Assembly: GCA_021234155.1 (NCBI GenBank)
Contig: JAJEKV010000541.1
Location: forward strand, 1 to 64,000
DNA from: Isoetes taiwanensis
Lineage: Eukaryota > Streptophyta > Lycopodiopsida > Isoetales > Isoetaceae
DNA length: 64,000 bases
Direction of reading: 5' to 3'
Shown: positions 11,901 to 23,089 of the stretch, one piece after another
How positions within the stretch are numbered: position 1 is the first letter of the stretch
Layout of the letters: every line of letters starts with the position of its first letter
Notes under the pieces: generated by a model
Database searches by the model: none
Told to the model about the DNA's origin: nothing
The model's input: only the letters and a program-made list of their open reading frames with translations
Program-made: the position numbers and the translations under genes

Positions 11901-13430
11901 TTTCACGGAGTTGAGTTTTTGATTTACGGTTTGGGCGCTTAAACGGATCGAGGGAAAGGAAAGGCTGCTTGTTTGGTTGTCGAGGTATGGGAATAATATC
12001 AAGCACGAGATATCATCCCGATCTTTCTCATATGTATTATTCTCTCACCTTTCCATACTTCGCATAACCCATCTCATCGAAGGCTTCAAAACCTTTTCTT
12101 TTGACTCAAGCTTTGATCGTGAATATCTCCACCGTGAGCCGTATGTCGGAAGAAGGCTAGCAACTGTATCGAGAAGAAGGTTAGGGAAAAATTCATGTTA
12201 GCCCATCCTATCTAGGACATATTTTTTCTGAAATGAGAATGCTTTATAGCCTTGGTTTCTAATACTTCTTTAACTACATGCATTCAATGCACGACCGGTT
12301 TTGCGATCATCAATAGGTTATCAAGAACATTCATTTTGCAATGATTATGTGCATTATCTTTGGATAGAAGTGTTCATTCTCATTTGGCTTGCATCTTATT
12401 CATGTTTGATAATCCAACTGTAAATGGGCCTCATTTTGTGATGCAACTACTTTGGGCTTGCTAAATCGATCTGCAACTTTACCTTGAGGTTATCCTTACT
12501 GCTCTTGCGGCATGGTTCTTCCCTTTTATTTCCCTTTTACTGGCTCTTTTATATTGCAGAGGTATAAGAAGGAAATCCAGCACCAACTTGTGAAACTACA
12601 GTTTTGGCGAATGGAAGCTCATGCTGATTGAGGCAGGTAGGACCTTCCAAGTCTAGCTCTATTTGTTATGCCATTTATTTAGCTAATGCTTTTAAGCATG
12701 GTTACTTTGTTTGTTACGCAGGAGATCTTGGTCGGCATCTGGAGACAGACTACGAATAATGCTTAGTAGCTTGTGGTTAGAGTGGAATGCTTCAAATGCC
12801 ATTGTCTACCAATAGGAGCACATACATCTAAAGTCAGCAGGTCTGGTAAAGTTTCATTGACGCCCTATTTTGCTACTTCAACGCTAAGCCAGACCCTTGT
12901 TTTTTGACACACTATTTTCTCTCTTTTCTACTCTTCCAGCTATGGCAATAGGCAAACACCGTCTGCATCAAGGGTAGTTCAAAGCTAGGAATATGCTTGG
13001 AATGTAATTTTTGAATCTCCACGTTGAATACAGTAGGTGCAATCTGCGGGGCCTTGTCGCATCGCCACAGGGAATTAGAGGTGATCCAAATAGGGGTGAT
13101 CTGTTTAAGTTGGATTAATATGTGATCCATTTGAGCTGTATTAATATATGTTTGATGTTTGAGTACTTAAATACAAATGCAAGGTCATTACTTTCTTCCT
13201 ATGCTGGATGTTTGCTATTTGATATAAATTTACATTGTACATATTTCTTTTTAAAAATAGATTTGTCATTGTTTTGTTTATATGAGTTTTGGAATGGGGG
13301 TTCAAATCCCCTTGCTCTCTGATTTGTGTTGCTATTAAGGAGCAGTTGAGGAAAGCAAATATAGTGACATAGTTGGAATACGTCCTACAATATATAAAAG
13401 AAACCATTCATAGTCTTTAATAGTTTCAGT
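8971..13430. other. Interior of the CACTA-like element, no recognisable gene
   Basis: Short frames only. Around 12,540-12,775 there are exon-like stretches preceded by intron-like acceptors: TTTATATTGCAG before a frame reading RYKKEIQHQLVKLQFW, and TTTGTTACGCAG before the next block. A more GC-rich stretch at 11,480-11,660 contains no recognisable product. The 80-codon frame at 10,747-10,989 is unrecognised. These may be fragments of captured host genes, as is common for this superfamily, but the source is unknown. Confidence 0.35.
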
Positions 13431-13437
13431 TTACAAA

Positions 13438-13665
13438 ACCTGAAATGCTTCAAACAACAAAACGTTGTTAGCTATCATTATTAAACATGAAATGCTTCAA
13501 ACAACAGAACATTATTAAACATGAAATGCTTCAAACAACAAAACATTGTTGGCTATCATCTTTTGGTTTATTAATGATAAACATACACATTTAGGACAAA
13601 CAATTACTATAAATACATAACAAAATCATACACATTTAGGACAAACAATTACTATAAATAGATAG
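13438..13665 (+). repeat. Short tandem duplications inside the CACTA-like element
   Basis: Three near copies of TGAAATGCTTCAAACAACA lie at about 13,440-13,545. The segment ACATTTAGGACAAACAATTA is duplicated at about 13,587 and 13,632. A GATA run follows and forms the tail of the adjacent SINE. Confidence 0.75.
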
Positions 13666-13907
13666 ATAGATAGTAGTTTTAACGTCACGCCACTAGGCAG
13701 CATCCAACTGGACATGTGACCACACACCACACTACATTGCTTGGTTGGGCCCTGCCCCCAACCACCTTACATTGCGCGTAAGATGGGGGGATTTGACCCC
13801 CAGCGAAGCATGTCGGGGAGATCTTCAGCGGACAGGAAGCACATGGTCTCGAACTCGAGACCACATTGCTAAGGAACTAGTGTGTTACCACTAGACCAAA
13901 CGCCCAG
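13665..13907 (-). mobile_element. tRNA-derived SINE
   Basis: Read on the minus strand, the element starts GGGCGTTTGG and has an A box TGGTCTAGTGG (13888-13898). About 33 bp later it has a B box GTTCGAGACC within the block at 13845-13862. This is the layout of an internal RNA polymerase III promoter. A body of roughly 165 bp without tRNA similarity follows. The 3' end is GTGACGTTAAAACTA followed by CTAT repeats, the same kind of 3' end as the LINE family in this window. No clear target duplication was found. It should be transcribed by Pol III if still active. Confidence 0.75.
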
Positions 13908-14526
13908 ACCCTTACATGAAGCCATACCCTTAAACATGAAGCCATATCCTTAAACACTATAATGTACCACATCAACTTACCAACATGTAATACCACTTTG
14001 ACAAACTCTACAAAGAAACTATTTGCAATTACCATGTCATAATACCATCATAACAAACCTTACAAGAGAACCCATTAGTTTAGTCACATATGGTTTTTAA
14101 TGATATCAACCCACAAACATGCATTGGTTTTCTATAATTTTGGGTGTCTTGTGTATCATGATTGTTAAATTTGAATATGTTAAATCACTACAAATTGAAA
14201 TTGTTATATTCTTGAAATGTCCAATTCTAAATAGATTCAAATAAGTTTGGAAATCAAGTTTATTCTTTGATAACCATTATAATTTTAATTGAAAGATAAA
14301 CTTATATAATTAAAACTTATAAAAATTATCACAATAAAGAAGAATAAAAAAATACATTTATAATGGCGTTCTTGAAGTGCTATATGTTAAATCTGAATAA
14401 GTCCAAATATAATTAAAACTTATAAAATTATAACAATAAAGAAGAATAAAAAAATGCATTTATAATGGCATTCTTGAAGTGCTATCTATTAAATGTGAAT
14501 AAGTCCAAATTTTGTTGAATATGTCA

Positions 14527-14755
14527 TAAGCATTTTCAGAACATACTGATGTATTTAGTTTGCTGATTAGAGTGGGCGTTGGGGTCAAAATGCAGACACC
14601 ACATCGACCTTGGGGTCAAAATGTAGACACCACATTATATGATGTTGGCTGAGTGCAATGTGATGCAATTAGAGTATGAAGCCCAATGTCACTTTCTAAC
14701 ATACCTTATGGAAGAAGGTAGTTATCCTAGATTTAGCCTTAGAATCGACAAATTA
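14527..14755 (+). repeat. Spacer 2 between fold-back copies
   Basis: Near-identical to spacer 1, including the 31-bp-period direct repeat (here at about 14,579 and 14,610). Differences are single substitutions and a small change near 14,733 (ATTTAGCCTTAGAATC instead of ATTGGCACCGAAGGC). Confidence 0.8.
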
Positions 14756-15649
14756 TGACATTTTTAATAAAATTTGGACTTATTCTAATCTAATAAATGT
14801 ACTTCAAGGATGCCATGATAATATTATATGTATTTTTAGCTCTTATTAATTTTAATAATTTGTTCTGTTTATCTTTAGATAAAAAATATGATGCTTATTA
14901 AAATTTAAAGTTGCTTTCTAAACTAATTCTCGGTTTCATCTATTTAGAATTAAATTTTCATCTAAGATAACTCTGTATAATTAAAATGCTATTCTTTTCA
15001 AAATATTTAAAGAAACTTTTAGATTGAAATTAATTAAATGATTACGTTTATGTTTAATAAAAATTGAATAGTTTATTTGATTAAATGTCAATATATTTTA
15101 TTTCATCAGTAATAAATTATTCAATAGTTATTATTAAAACAATAAATTTATATCATTTAATTAATTTCAACTTAAAACTTTTCTTAAAGTTTTTAAAAGT
15201 GTAAAAGTTTGTAAATTGTTAAAATCTAATAATAGTTTTAAGTTAATCACTTATGAAACCATCAGATTTTCATTTAATTATCATGATTGTTAAATTTAAA
15301 TCTGTTAAATCACTACAAATTGAAATTATTATATTCTTGAAATGTCCAATTCTAAATAAATTCAAATAAGTTTGGAAATCAAGTTTATTCTTTGATAACC
15401 ATTATAATCTTAATTGAAAGATAAACTTATATAATTAAAACTTACAAAAATTATAACAATAAAGAAGAAAAAAAATACATTTATAATGGCGTTCTTGAAG
15501 TGCTATATGTTAAATCTGAATAAGTCCAAATATAATTAAAACTTATAAAATTATAACAATAAAGAAGAATAAAAAAATGCATTTATAATGGCGTTCTTGA
15601 AGTGCAATCTATTAAATGTGAATAAGTCCAAATTTTGTTGAATATGTCA
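14756..15649. mobile_element. Fold-back element copy 3 (894 bp)
   Basis: Same termini and interior as copies 1 and 2, including the duplication in the right arm. It is followed directly by LINE-like sequence and not by another spacer, so the array reads element-spacer-element-spacer-element. Confidence 0.8.
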
Positions 15650-15654
15650 TCTGA

Positions 15655-16015
15655 ATAGATAAAAGGTGGTATGCAGATGGAATGATTTGATTATAAAAAT
15701 GGGATATCCAGATCAAGGGTTAGCATGCAATAAGAGAGGGATCAAAGAATGGATAAGGGATAATGTCTGCGAAAGAATTTGGCATGCCTCTAGTATCAGA
15801 ATGTCACACTATAGGGAGAAGATGAACCTGGCACTCCAGGGAATGAAATATTTGGATGGGAACATCCAAGAAAAGTAAAATAGCAACAAGATGCATTGGC
15901 AACCGAAAAAATTGTGAGGCAAGAGAATCAGTCCTTAAAGGACAACCTTATGGTGATGCCTGCAAAAATAGATAATGTAAGCAATGACCTCGACACATTG
16001 CAAACCCAACTTGTA
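15655..16015 (+). pseudogene. Retroelement-like coding remnant
   Basis: A 70-codon frame at 15,666-15,878 contains EWIRDNVCERIWHASS and MSHYREKMN. After a stop, a coiled-coil-like stretch follows in another frame (KIVRQENQSLKDNLMVM). Spacing and residues recall the C-terminal region of the LINE polyproteins seen elsewhere in this window, but no diagnostic motif is present and the assignment is weak. It fills the gap between the fold-back array and the LTR element. Confidence 0.3.
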
Positions 16016-18643
16016 TGTAATGAGCTTGGCGGGTCGTGAGACATGTAATTTATGTTTCATTATTCATGCTTATGGAGAATATTCAAACCGATCATTATAT
16101 GAGAAATACATACTATGTATGAGGAGTTTATACTAAATTCATGTGATAAAAGCGAAAGGGCATCGGTTTCTATGAGGGTTTTGGAAGGAAGGAAAGAGCA
16201 ATTTTTGGGCGAGTTTTTTGGCCGAAATTTGGAGCATCATATCTCAACAACCCGAGATTCAATTCAGGTAATTCTTACTTTATTGGAAAGGTTTTGAATC
16301 AGCTTTCGGATTGGGTCCGATAGAAATTCATCGTATGAAGGAGATATGATGAGAAAAGAGTGAAGCTGTATTAGAATTGAGTGCACCATTGTATCTCTTT
16401 GTGCAGCTTCCTTCCTGGAGCTAGGAGCTGAAAGGAGGGGATATTTTGAGAAGAAAACAGGTACAAGGACTCAAAGGATCGTCATTGAAGTGGTTCTCAG
16501 GTGGGTGGTTTTCCGCTTACACCAGGGGAAGCTTAGATTGCTTAGATTGTTCTTGTTGTTGAAAGAGAATCATGATATAATGATTTGAATTAAGAGTATA
16601 AAAAAATCTGGGTGATCTTGAATGTGATAATGTGGGATTGAATGTCTTTTGCCACATTGATATATAAGAGGAAGTAAGAACTAAGCTAAGCTTATTGTAA
16701 GAAGTCTGAGAATGGTCCTTCGAATTGTAGATAGTAGGCCAGACCTTGTATATAGTAAACGGATCCTGGCAACAACAATATAGAGATTGTTATGCTTGGA
16801 GAAGCTAGAACTCAATTGGAACCTTGAGACCATGTAGCTCATGGGGGCTGAATGGAGGTTCTAACAAAGGCACGAAAGACGCCATCAGCTCCATGAGACA
16901 AGAAGCTAATTTAGAAGATAGACAAAGATGTATATATACTTTTGGTGATTAGATTGAAGTTAAGATGCTAAAATAAACTATGATAGAGAATTGCACTCCT
17001 AAGAAACAACTGTGGAGGTTATGTGAGATACGTTAATCTTTCACTTAGATAGTAAGAGAATGTATGCCAAAGCGGTCTAAAGAAGCTTATGGGGGCTTCT
17101 GCAGTATGGCAATGGCATGGAGTATTATTGGCCAAATAAAATGGTAAGTTATGTAATTAATTTATTAGTAAGAAAAATAAGCTAACATATTGAATTGCAT
17201 ATGAGTATTCTGTAAAATGTTCGCTCCTTATGAAGGGAGTGATTTTGGGGAAGCATGCCGGTAGAAGTATGTTGTAGTTGCTAGGTGATCCTTATAACTT
17301 ATATGGACGTAAATTATATAGGGATATCAAACATTATGACATCCTAGGATAAGCTTTTCCTATGGGGAGGAAAATGCTAGATCTTTTATGTGTTCTTGTA
17401 TAATATATCTAGACATGTTAAATGCTTGGATACCATGGTGATGTGTCAAGGTTGCATTATATTAGCATGTACTTGTTGAATATTTGACATCATGTGGTAG
17501 AACATGAATGTCATATGTCTATGATATCATTGCAAATGTTGGCATTGTTCTATGTTGTTCCTGGTAAATGCATAGGAAATGCATGTGAGAATAGAATAGA
17601 ATAGAATAGTTTTTTTAACGTCCACGGAGACCAATAGGTCATGGGACTCTTGATTCTTGGATCATATGATGATAAACATGGTCTAAACTCTAACATGTGG
17701 GGCATATTAAGTTCTTGGCTGATACATGAGTGCATATTCTCCGGGGCTGGAGTCCATTTGCAGTGGCTTGGACTCGCAGTTGTTCTTGTTCTTGACATCG
17801 AGGCGTTGTTACCCAAGCAAGGGTGCTTGCCGCGGCTACATGGCTTGGAAGTGGTCCCCTAGTGCTGGGCCAGGCTGGGAGGGTGTGTACACATGAGGCT
17901 TACCCGCCAGTATTTCTGCTTGGGGGCTGATCGGCCGGGTGGCCTTCATAGAACCCGGAGTAGGCCTTGCATGTTTATGGATATCTCATGGTTATTTCAT
18001 GGTTCTTCATGGTCTCGTGATTATCTCTTGATTATTGCAAGGTTATGGCATGTGCATTTACACCTTATTTGGATGGCTTGATGATGTTTTAATTCTTATT
18101 ATCATTGTTCATGTTATATGCTAATAATGCATTCTGGTTTCTAGCATAGAGGATTCTTAGGTGAGGCATCTAAGTCGAGAATTACTCTTGTGATTGGTAC
18201 ATCGTACATGTTTCTTGTTGATTATGCCATCTTTTTTCTAAATGCCTCAAACCCCACTTAGTCTTTAAGACTAACCCCCGTGTTCATGGTGTATGCTTGA
18301 GTTTGAAATGTGAGAATGTAGCGGGGGCAAGCAACTGAAGGGCACAATTGAGTGCAGTCTTCACTTGTGGGGAAACTGTATGCCTTTAGAAAGGCCTTAT
18401 CATTTCTGGAGCTTATGTATATATGGAGCTCATTTGTATATGCCACAAGAGTGCTATACAATTATGCTTGAAATGAATATGTACTAACTACTATGGATTT
18501 GAAGACAAAGATTCAATTCTTTACCAAGATTTCTTCAGTAGCATTGCATCATTCAATCCGTACATACCAATTTGGCATTCACTCATGCAAAGTTAGATGG
18601 GATTTTGGGTTACCTGGTGGGTTAACCTAGCAGGCCCGTTACA
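16016..18643 (+). mobile_element. 5' LTR of a LARD-like LTR retrotransposon
   Basis: The LTR begins TGTAATGAGC and ends GGCCCGTTACA, the TG...CA form, directly before a primer-binding site. At least its first 1.47 kb is repeated at 21,609-23,089 with high similarity. The copy is 2,628 bp here, about 380 bp of which appear to be a LINE fragment (17,587-17,967). A motif CCCCACTTAGTCTTTAAGAC lies at about 18,254 and a related form recurs at 45.17 kb. The left flank ends TTGTA; the matching right flank is lost, so the target duplication cannot be checked. Confidence 0.85.
17587..17967 (-). mobile_element. 5'-truncated LINE insertion in the 5' LTR
   Basis: On the minus strand the fragment ends CCGTGGACGTTAAAAAAAC followed by TATTC repeats, the 3' end typical of this window's non-L1 LINE family. 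Candidate target duplications TGCATGT lie at 17,580-17,586 and 17,968-17,974. I looked for A and B boxes near its 5' end and found none, so it is a LINE fragment and not a SINE. Confidence 0.6.
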
Positions 18644-18644
18644 G

Positions 18645-18658
18645 TTGGTATCAGAGCA
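18645..18658 (+). other. Primer-binding site, initiator Met-tRNA type
   Basis: TTGGTATCAGAGC one base after the LTR matches the complement of the 3' end of plant initiator methionine tRNA. This is the usual primer for Ty3 and many Ty1-type plant elements. Confidence 0.85.
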
Positions 18659-19716
18659 TAGTTGGATCATTGATGTTGATATGGTTGATTAGAAATTTTA
18701 TTTGAGGTATTGGTTGTTGGATGGTGCTAATGATAATATTTCAGATCATGTAGGGACGATGATCTAGGATGTGCGATGGATCTGTCAAGTATGGAAATGT
18801 AATGACATGATATCCTAGTATTGATTTCTTTAATTATATTTTCTGTGGTAGATAACTCTGGTGGGATGCATGTGATCAAGGAACTAATCTTAGTTCAATC
18901 TTGTACAAAACATGAAGAATGCTAATAGAAACGTCTTCATGTGGAGCATGAAAAGTGAGGCTGGATGATGTGAAGGTATGGTTTTTACGTTTGCTTATGT
19001 TCTCTACAATTGATAGATGATCGAGTATAGATCCTATTGGCAAATGCATTTTCGAATAAAGTGCGAAAGAATATCAAAGCAGAATATAATTATGTATGAA
19101 GGTGAGCTTTCCTTATCAAATCAGGTGAGATATTTCTACATTAAGGAGACATTAAGTGGCTTGCTAGTAATGAGTTGATGCTTCTGAATCTTTGAGTATG
19201 AGGTGTTAATATATCTTCGCCTGTTGTTGCTGAGTCAATTTGAGACAGGTTATAATTGAGTTCACAGTAACGAGAATGCAGCTAAAATAAGATATAAGCT
19301 GTCAAGATGGCTAGTTTGGAAATCTTATTTTGATAGTTATGGAATTGACATAGAAGAAAATGCCATTACCCTATACAATGACTCTATTTGGAGATTAAAG
19401 TTTTGTGCATGTTCTTGTAAGCAGTCTTTTGTGCATGTTTCCATCCAAGGTTAAAGCTGAAGTAAAATTTGGAGGATTTGAAAGATTCTTGTATTTGTCG
19501 AGGATAAAAGTAAGTGCTTTTCAGAACACACAGATCTGATCGAAGGATTGAATAAATAGAGAATAATCCTAAATATTTGGTCAAGATATATTGAGAAATA
19601 ACTTGAGCTATGTTGGATGTATAATAGGATATATCCACATTGCAAATGCTGATTGGAATAGCCATATCCTTGGTGGTAGGGAACAATCGTGCCAGACATA
19701 ATAGTGGAACCCAAAA

Positions 19717-19752
19717 ATAGAATAGAATAGAATAGATTTTTTAACGTCCACA
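19717..19752 (-). mobile_element. Extremely short LINE 3' end insertion
   Basis: On the minus strand it reads TGTGGACGTTAAAAAATC followed by TATTC repeats, the same 3' signature as the other LINE insertions. Little or no LINE sequence is recognisable upstream of the signature, so reverse transcription seems to have stopped almost at once. Confidence 0.55.
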
Positions 19753-21596
19753 GGGAAAAGTATAAGGACATACTTGAGCTGAGGTGGAAGGAAATGTTAC
19801 AGCAAGATGAAATGCCACATTTGGAATTATTTAATTTGATAGGAAAGTACCATAGCAATATGCCCAAGAAGTTGGGGTTACTGTCTACATACTTGTGCTC
19901 TCTTATCGAGTCTTTTGAGGGATATATTAAAAGGATGTTAATTTCATCACGATCTATCAAAAAAGTAAGCATCTATTGGGGATTGCATCATTGGATTCTT
20001 ACTAGTGATGGAAGGAAACTTGATGGTTTGAATAGTTTGGATTGGTTCGACGTATTCTAGCTCGGGTTAGTAAAGAAGCTAATTGGATTATGCGTGAGAA
20101 CATGCTAGCAATTTTATAGTGTAGGAATAGAGGTTTTGTTTGATATATAAGATAAAGTTTTTTATAGCTTGACTGATGTCTGGGAAAAGTTAGCGCTGTA
20201 GAATAGAAATTAACCAATGTAATGGGTATGGATTTAGAGAGCGGGTGAGCAATGTCTATCGAAATTACTTTTATAGCTTAAGATATTTGATAAGTATTCC
20301 CGATATGTTAAATAGGCTTCTTTGAGAGATTCTATATTGTAGACTATGATTGTAATCATTATAGGCTCTCTTATATTGATTATCTGTGCTTTATAGCCTT
20401 GAGATACTCAGACAGGGGGACTTAACTATGTATTCTACTTGTCATTTTTTGGATTTAGCCACCGAAGAAGTTTCGTGTGAGTACATATTGAGTTCGATCT
20501 GAGCATCTATGTTGCCATGGTGTGCTTAGTATTTTAATGTATAGAACCCTCTATAAAAAAATGGTAGATTCATTCTGTGCGTGAAGTTGCATTAGGCTTG
20601 GTTGGGTTATACTTAAGTTTGCCCGCATTATATGCATAAGCATAGACATAGTTAGTAACAATTGAGTTTGATTCTAAACTATGTGTGTGCCAAATTCGTC
20701 ATTGATGGTCAATACACTTAACTTATGTAACATACATCTTTAACTTTATTTATTATATATGTCAAGCTAGGCAAGTTTGGAAAGATATGAGGTGGTTTGT
20801 GTGCGATAAAGCATTTGGCGCTTGAAGATTGTGGCAGTTTGTGCTTGTTAAGGCCATAGCAGTGTCATGGAAGGATCTTCATTTCATGTTAAGTGTTCTT
20901 TTTTTTGTATGATTAAGATGCCACATATAAAGAAGCTTATTTATAAATGAAAAGTATTTATTGGTGAGATATCTCTACGGGTATGCCGGAATCGTAAGAC
21001 GAGTTGGTTGCCTCTTGGAATTATTTTGAGCTGCATTTTCTTATCTAATTCAAGTAAAGCTTTCCATGCATGTTATAGATCATGGAACATATAATTTTAA
21101 AGAAGCACCATAATGGATTCTATTTAGTGAGATAAATGGCATCTGGGTAATGTTCAGAGGAGGCATAAGTAGCCAAGATTAATTATCATGAGCATGAGCT
21201 ATTTACGGTCAAGTGTTTAATTGATGTTGTCAAGGACTTCAAGACATATATGGTTTACTGGCATAAGTGCTTCACAATGATATGTTGAGAAGAAGAAGAA
21301 GATCAGTTCCTTGCAGATTGGTTTCAAGCGTGTAATTTGATTTGTTATAATGCATGTATGCTTTTCATTCAACTAAGGAAGTGTGGTGCTTCAATGGAGG
21401 CAGTATAAGCAAGCCCGGTCAACTCATTGATTATGTAGGAAGAAATTATTATATTCATGACAGCTAGCAAGGGAAGAAAGAATAATTATGGTGATAAGTT
21501 GGCGTTATTATATAGTTGGTCATGAAGATTTAATTCTATGATTTATTGGATACTCCGCTATTTTGGAACGACCCATGAGGACATGGGTTAAATTTT

Positions 21597-21608
21597 AGAA
21601 GAGGAGAA
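21597..21608 (+). other. Polypurine tract
   Basis: AGAAGAGGAGAA immediately precedes the TG that opens the 3' LTR. This is the expected position for plus-strand priming. Confidence 0.7.
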
Positions 21609-23089
21609 TGTAACGAGCTTGGCCTGTCAACAGGCATGTAATTTATGTTTCATTATTCATGCTTATGGAGAATATTCGAAACTGATCATTATATGAGAAT
21701 GACATACTATGTATGAGGAGTTTATATTAAATTCATGTGATAAAACCAAAGGGCATCAGTTTCTATGAGGGTTTTTGGAAGGAGGCAGAAGGAGCAAATT
21801 TTGGGCAGTTTTGCTGGCCGAAATTTGGAGCATCATATCTCGGCAACCCGAGATCCAATTCAGGTAATTCTTACTTTATTGGAAAGGTTTTCGAATCAGC
21901 TTTCCCGATTGGGTCTGATAAGGCCGAAATTCATCTGTAATGAAGGAGATATGATAGAAAGAGTGAAGCTGTATCAGAATTGAGTGCACCATTGTATCTC
22001 TTTGTGCAGCTTGCTTCCTGGAGCTAGGAGCTGAAAGCAGGGGATATTTTGAGAAGAAAACAGGTACAAGGACTCAAAGGATCGTCATTGAAGTGATTCT
22101 CAGGTGGGTGGTTTTCCGCTTACACCAGGGAAAGCTTGGATTGCTTAGATTGTTCTTGTTGTTGAAAGAGAATCATGATTTAATGATTTGAATTAAGAGT
22201 ATAAAAGAATCTGGGTGATCCTGAATGTGATAATGTGGGATTGAATGTCTTTTGCCACATTGGTATATAAGAGGAAGTAAGAACTAAGCTAAGCTTATTG
22301 TAAATAGTCTGGGAATAGTCCTTCGAATTGTAGATAGTAGGGCAGACCTTGTATATAGTAAACGGGATCCTGGCAACAGCAATATAGAGATTGTTATGCT
22401 TGGAGAAGCTAGAACTCAATTGGAACCTTGAGACCATGTAGCTCATGGGGGCTGAATGGAGGTTCTAACAAAGGCACGAAAGGCGCCATCAGCTCCATGA
22501 GACAAGAAGCTAATTTAGAAGATAGACAAAGATGTATATATACTTTTGGTGATTAGATTGAAGTTAATTGCTAAAATAAACTACGATAGGGAATTGCACT
22601 CCTAAGAAACAACCATGGAGGTTTTGTGAGATACGTTAATATTCCACTTAGATAGTAAGAGAATGTATGCCAAATTGGCCTAAAGAAGCTTATGGGGGCT
22701 TCTGCAGTATGGCAATGGCATGGAGTATTATTGGCCAAATAAAATGGTAAGTTATGTAATTAATTTATTAGTAAGAAAAATAAGCTAACATATTGAATTG
22801 CATATGAGTATTCTGTAAAATGTTCGCTCCTTATGAAGGGAGTGACTTTGGGGAAGCATGCCGGTAGAAGTATGTTGTAGTTGCTAGGTGATCCTTATAA
22901 CTTATATGGATGTAAATTGTAGGGATATCATGATTGATGGGAATAAACATTATGACATCCTAGAATAAGCTTTTCCTATGGGGAGGAAAATGCTAGACCT
23001 TTTATGTGTTCTTGTATAATATATCTAGACATGTTAAATGCTTGGATACCATGGTGATGTGTCAAGGTTGCATTATATTAGCATGTACT
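21609..23089 (+). mobile_element. 3' LTR of the LARD-like element, truncated by a LINE
   Basis: It begins TGTAACGAGC and follows the 5' LTR closely until GCATGTACT at 23,089, where the LINE tail starts. In the 5' LTR the sequence continues TGTTGAATATTTGACATC (from about 17,482). I do not find that continuation on the far side of the LINE, so the remainder has been deleted or moved. Confidence 0.85.

Larger units (their letters stand above)
8180..14153. mobile_element. CACTA-like (EnSpm) DNA transposon, 5,974 bp, non-autonomous
   Basis: The left end reads CACAAGGCACCCAAAA; the right end, reverse-complemented, reads CACAAGACACCCAAAA. Flanking TAT at 8177-8179 and 14154-14156 is a 3-bp target duplication, confirmed by the uninterrupted sequence in fold-back copy 1. 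CAC-type termini, a 3-bp duplication and many short subterminal repeats fit the CACTA/EnSpm superfamily, although the fourth and fifth bases differ from the canonical CACTA. No TNP2-like transposase frame is visible, so the copy should depend on a transposase supplied in trans. A SINE lies near its right end. Confidence 0.8.
7655..14526. mobile_element. Fold-back element copy 2, split by a CACTA-like insertion
   Basis: The left part is 7655-8179 and the right part 14157-14526. Removing the 8180-14153 insertion and one copy of its 3-bp target duplication restores an element of 895 bp, the same length as copy 1 and nearly identical in sequence. The clean restoration shows that the insertion came after the fold-back array was formed. 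Confidence 0.85.
18644..21608 (+). mobile_element. Internal domain of the LARD-like element, non-coding
   Basis: About 2.96 kb between the two LTRs. No gag, protease, reverse transcriptase, RNase H or integrase motif is visible, and all frames are short. Long LTRs flanking a non-coding interior define a LARD-type element, which would be copied by enzymes of an autonomous relative. The last bases before the 3' LTR (AGAAGAGGAGAA, about 21,597-21,608) form a plausible polypurine tract. A very short LINE-tail insertion lies at 19,717-19,752. Confidence 0.75.

Noticed and set aside
13295-13325. B box-like GGTTCAAATCC
   Set aside because: No acceptable A box 30-60 bp upstream; probably chance.
17587-17967. 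Possible SINE in the 5' LTR
   Set aside because: The 3' end fits, but no A or B box was found near the 5' end, so it is called a LINE fragment.
19451-19972. 173-codon minus frame in the LARD interior
   Set aside because: It runs through a LINE-tail insertion and AT-rich DNA, with no conserved motif; chance frame.
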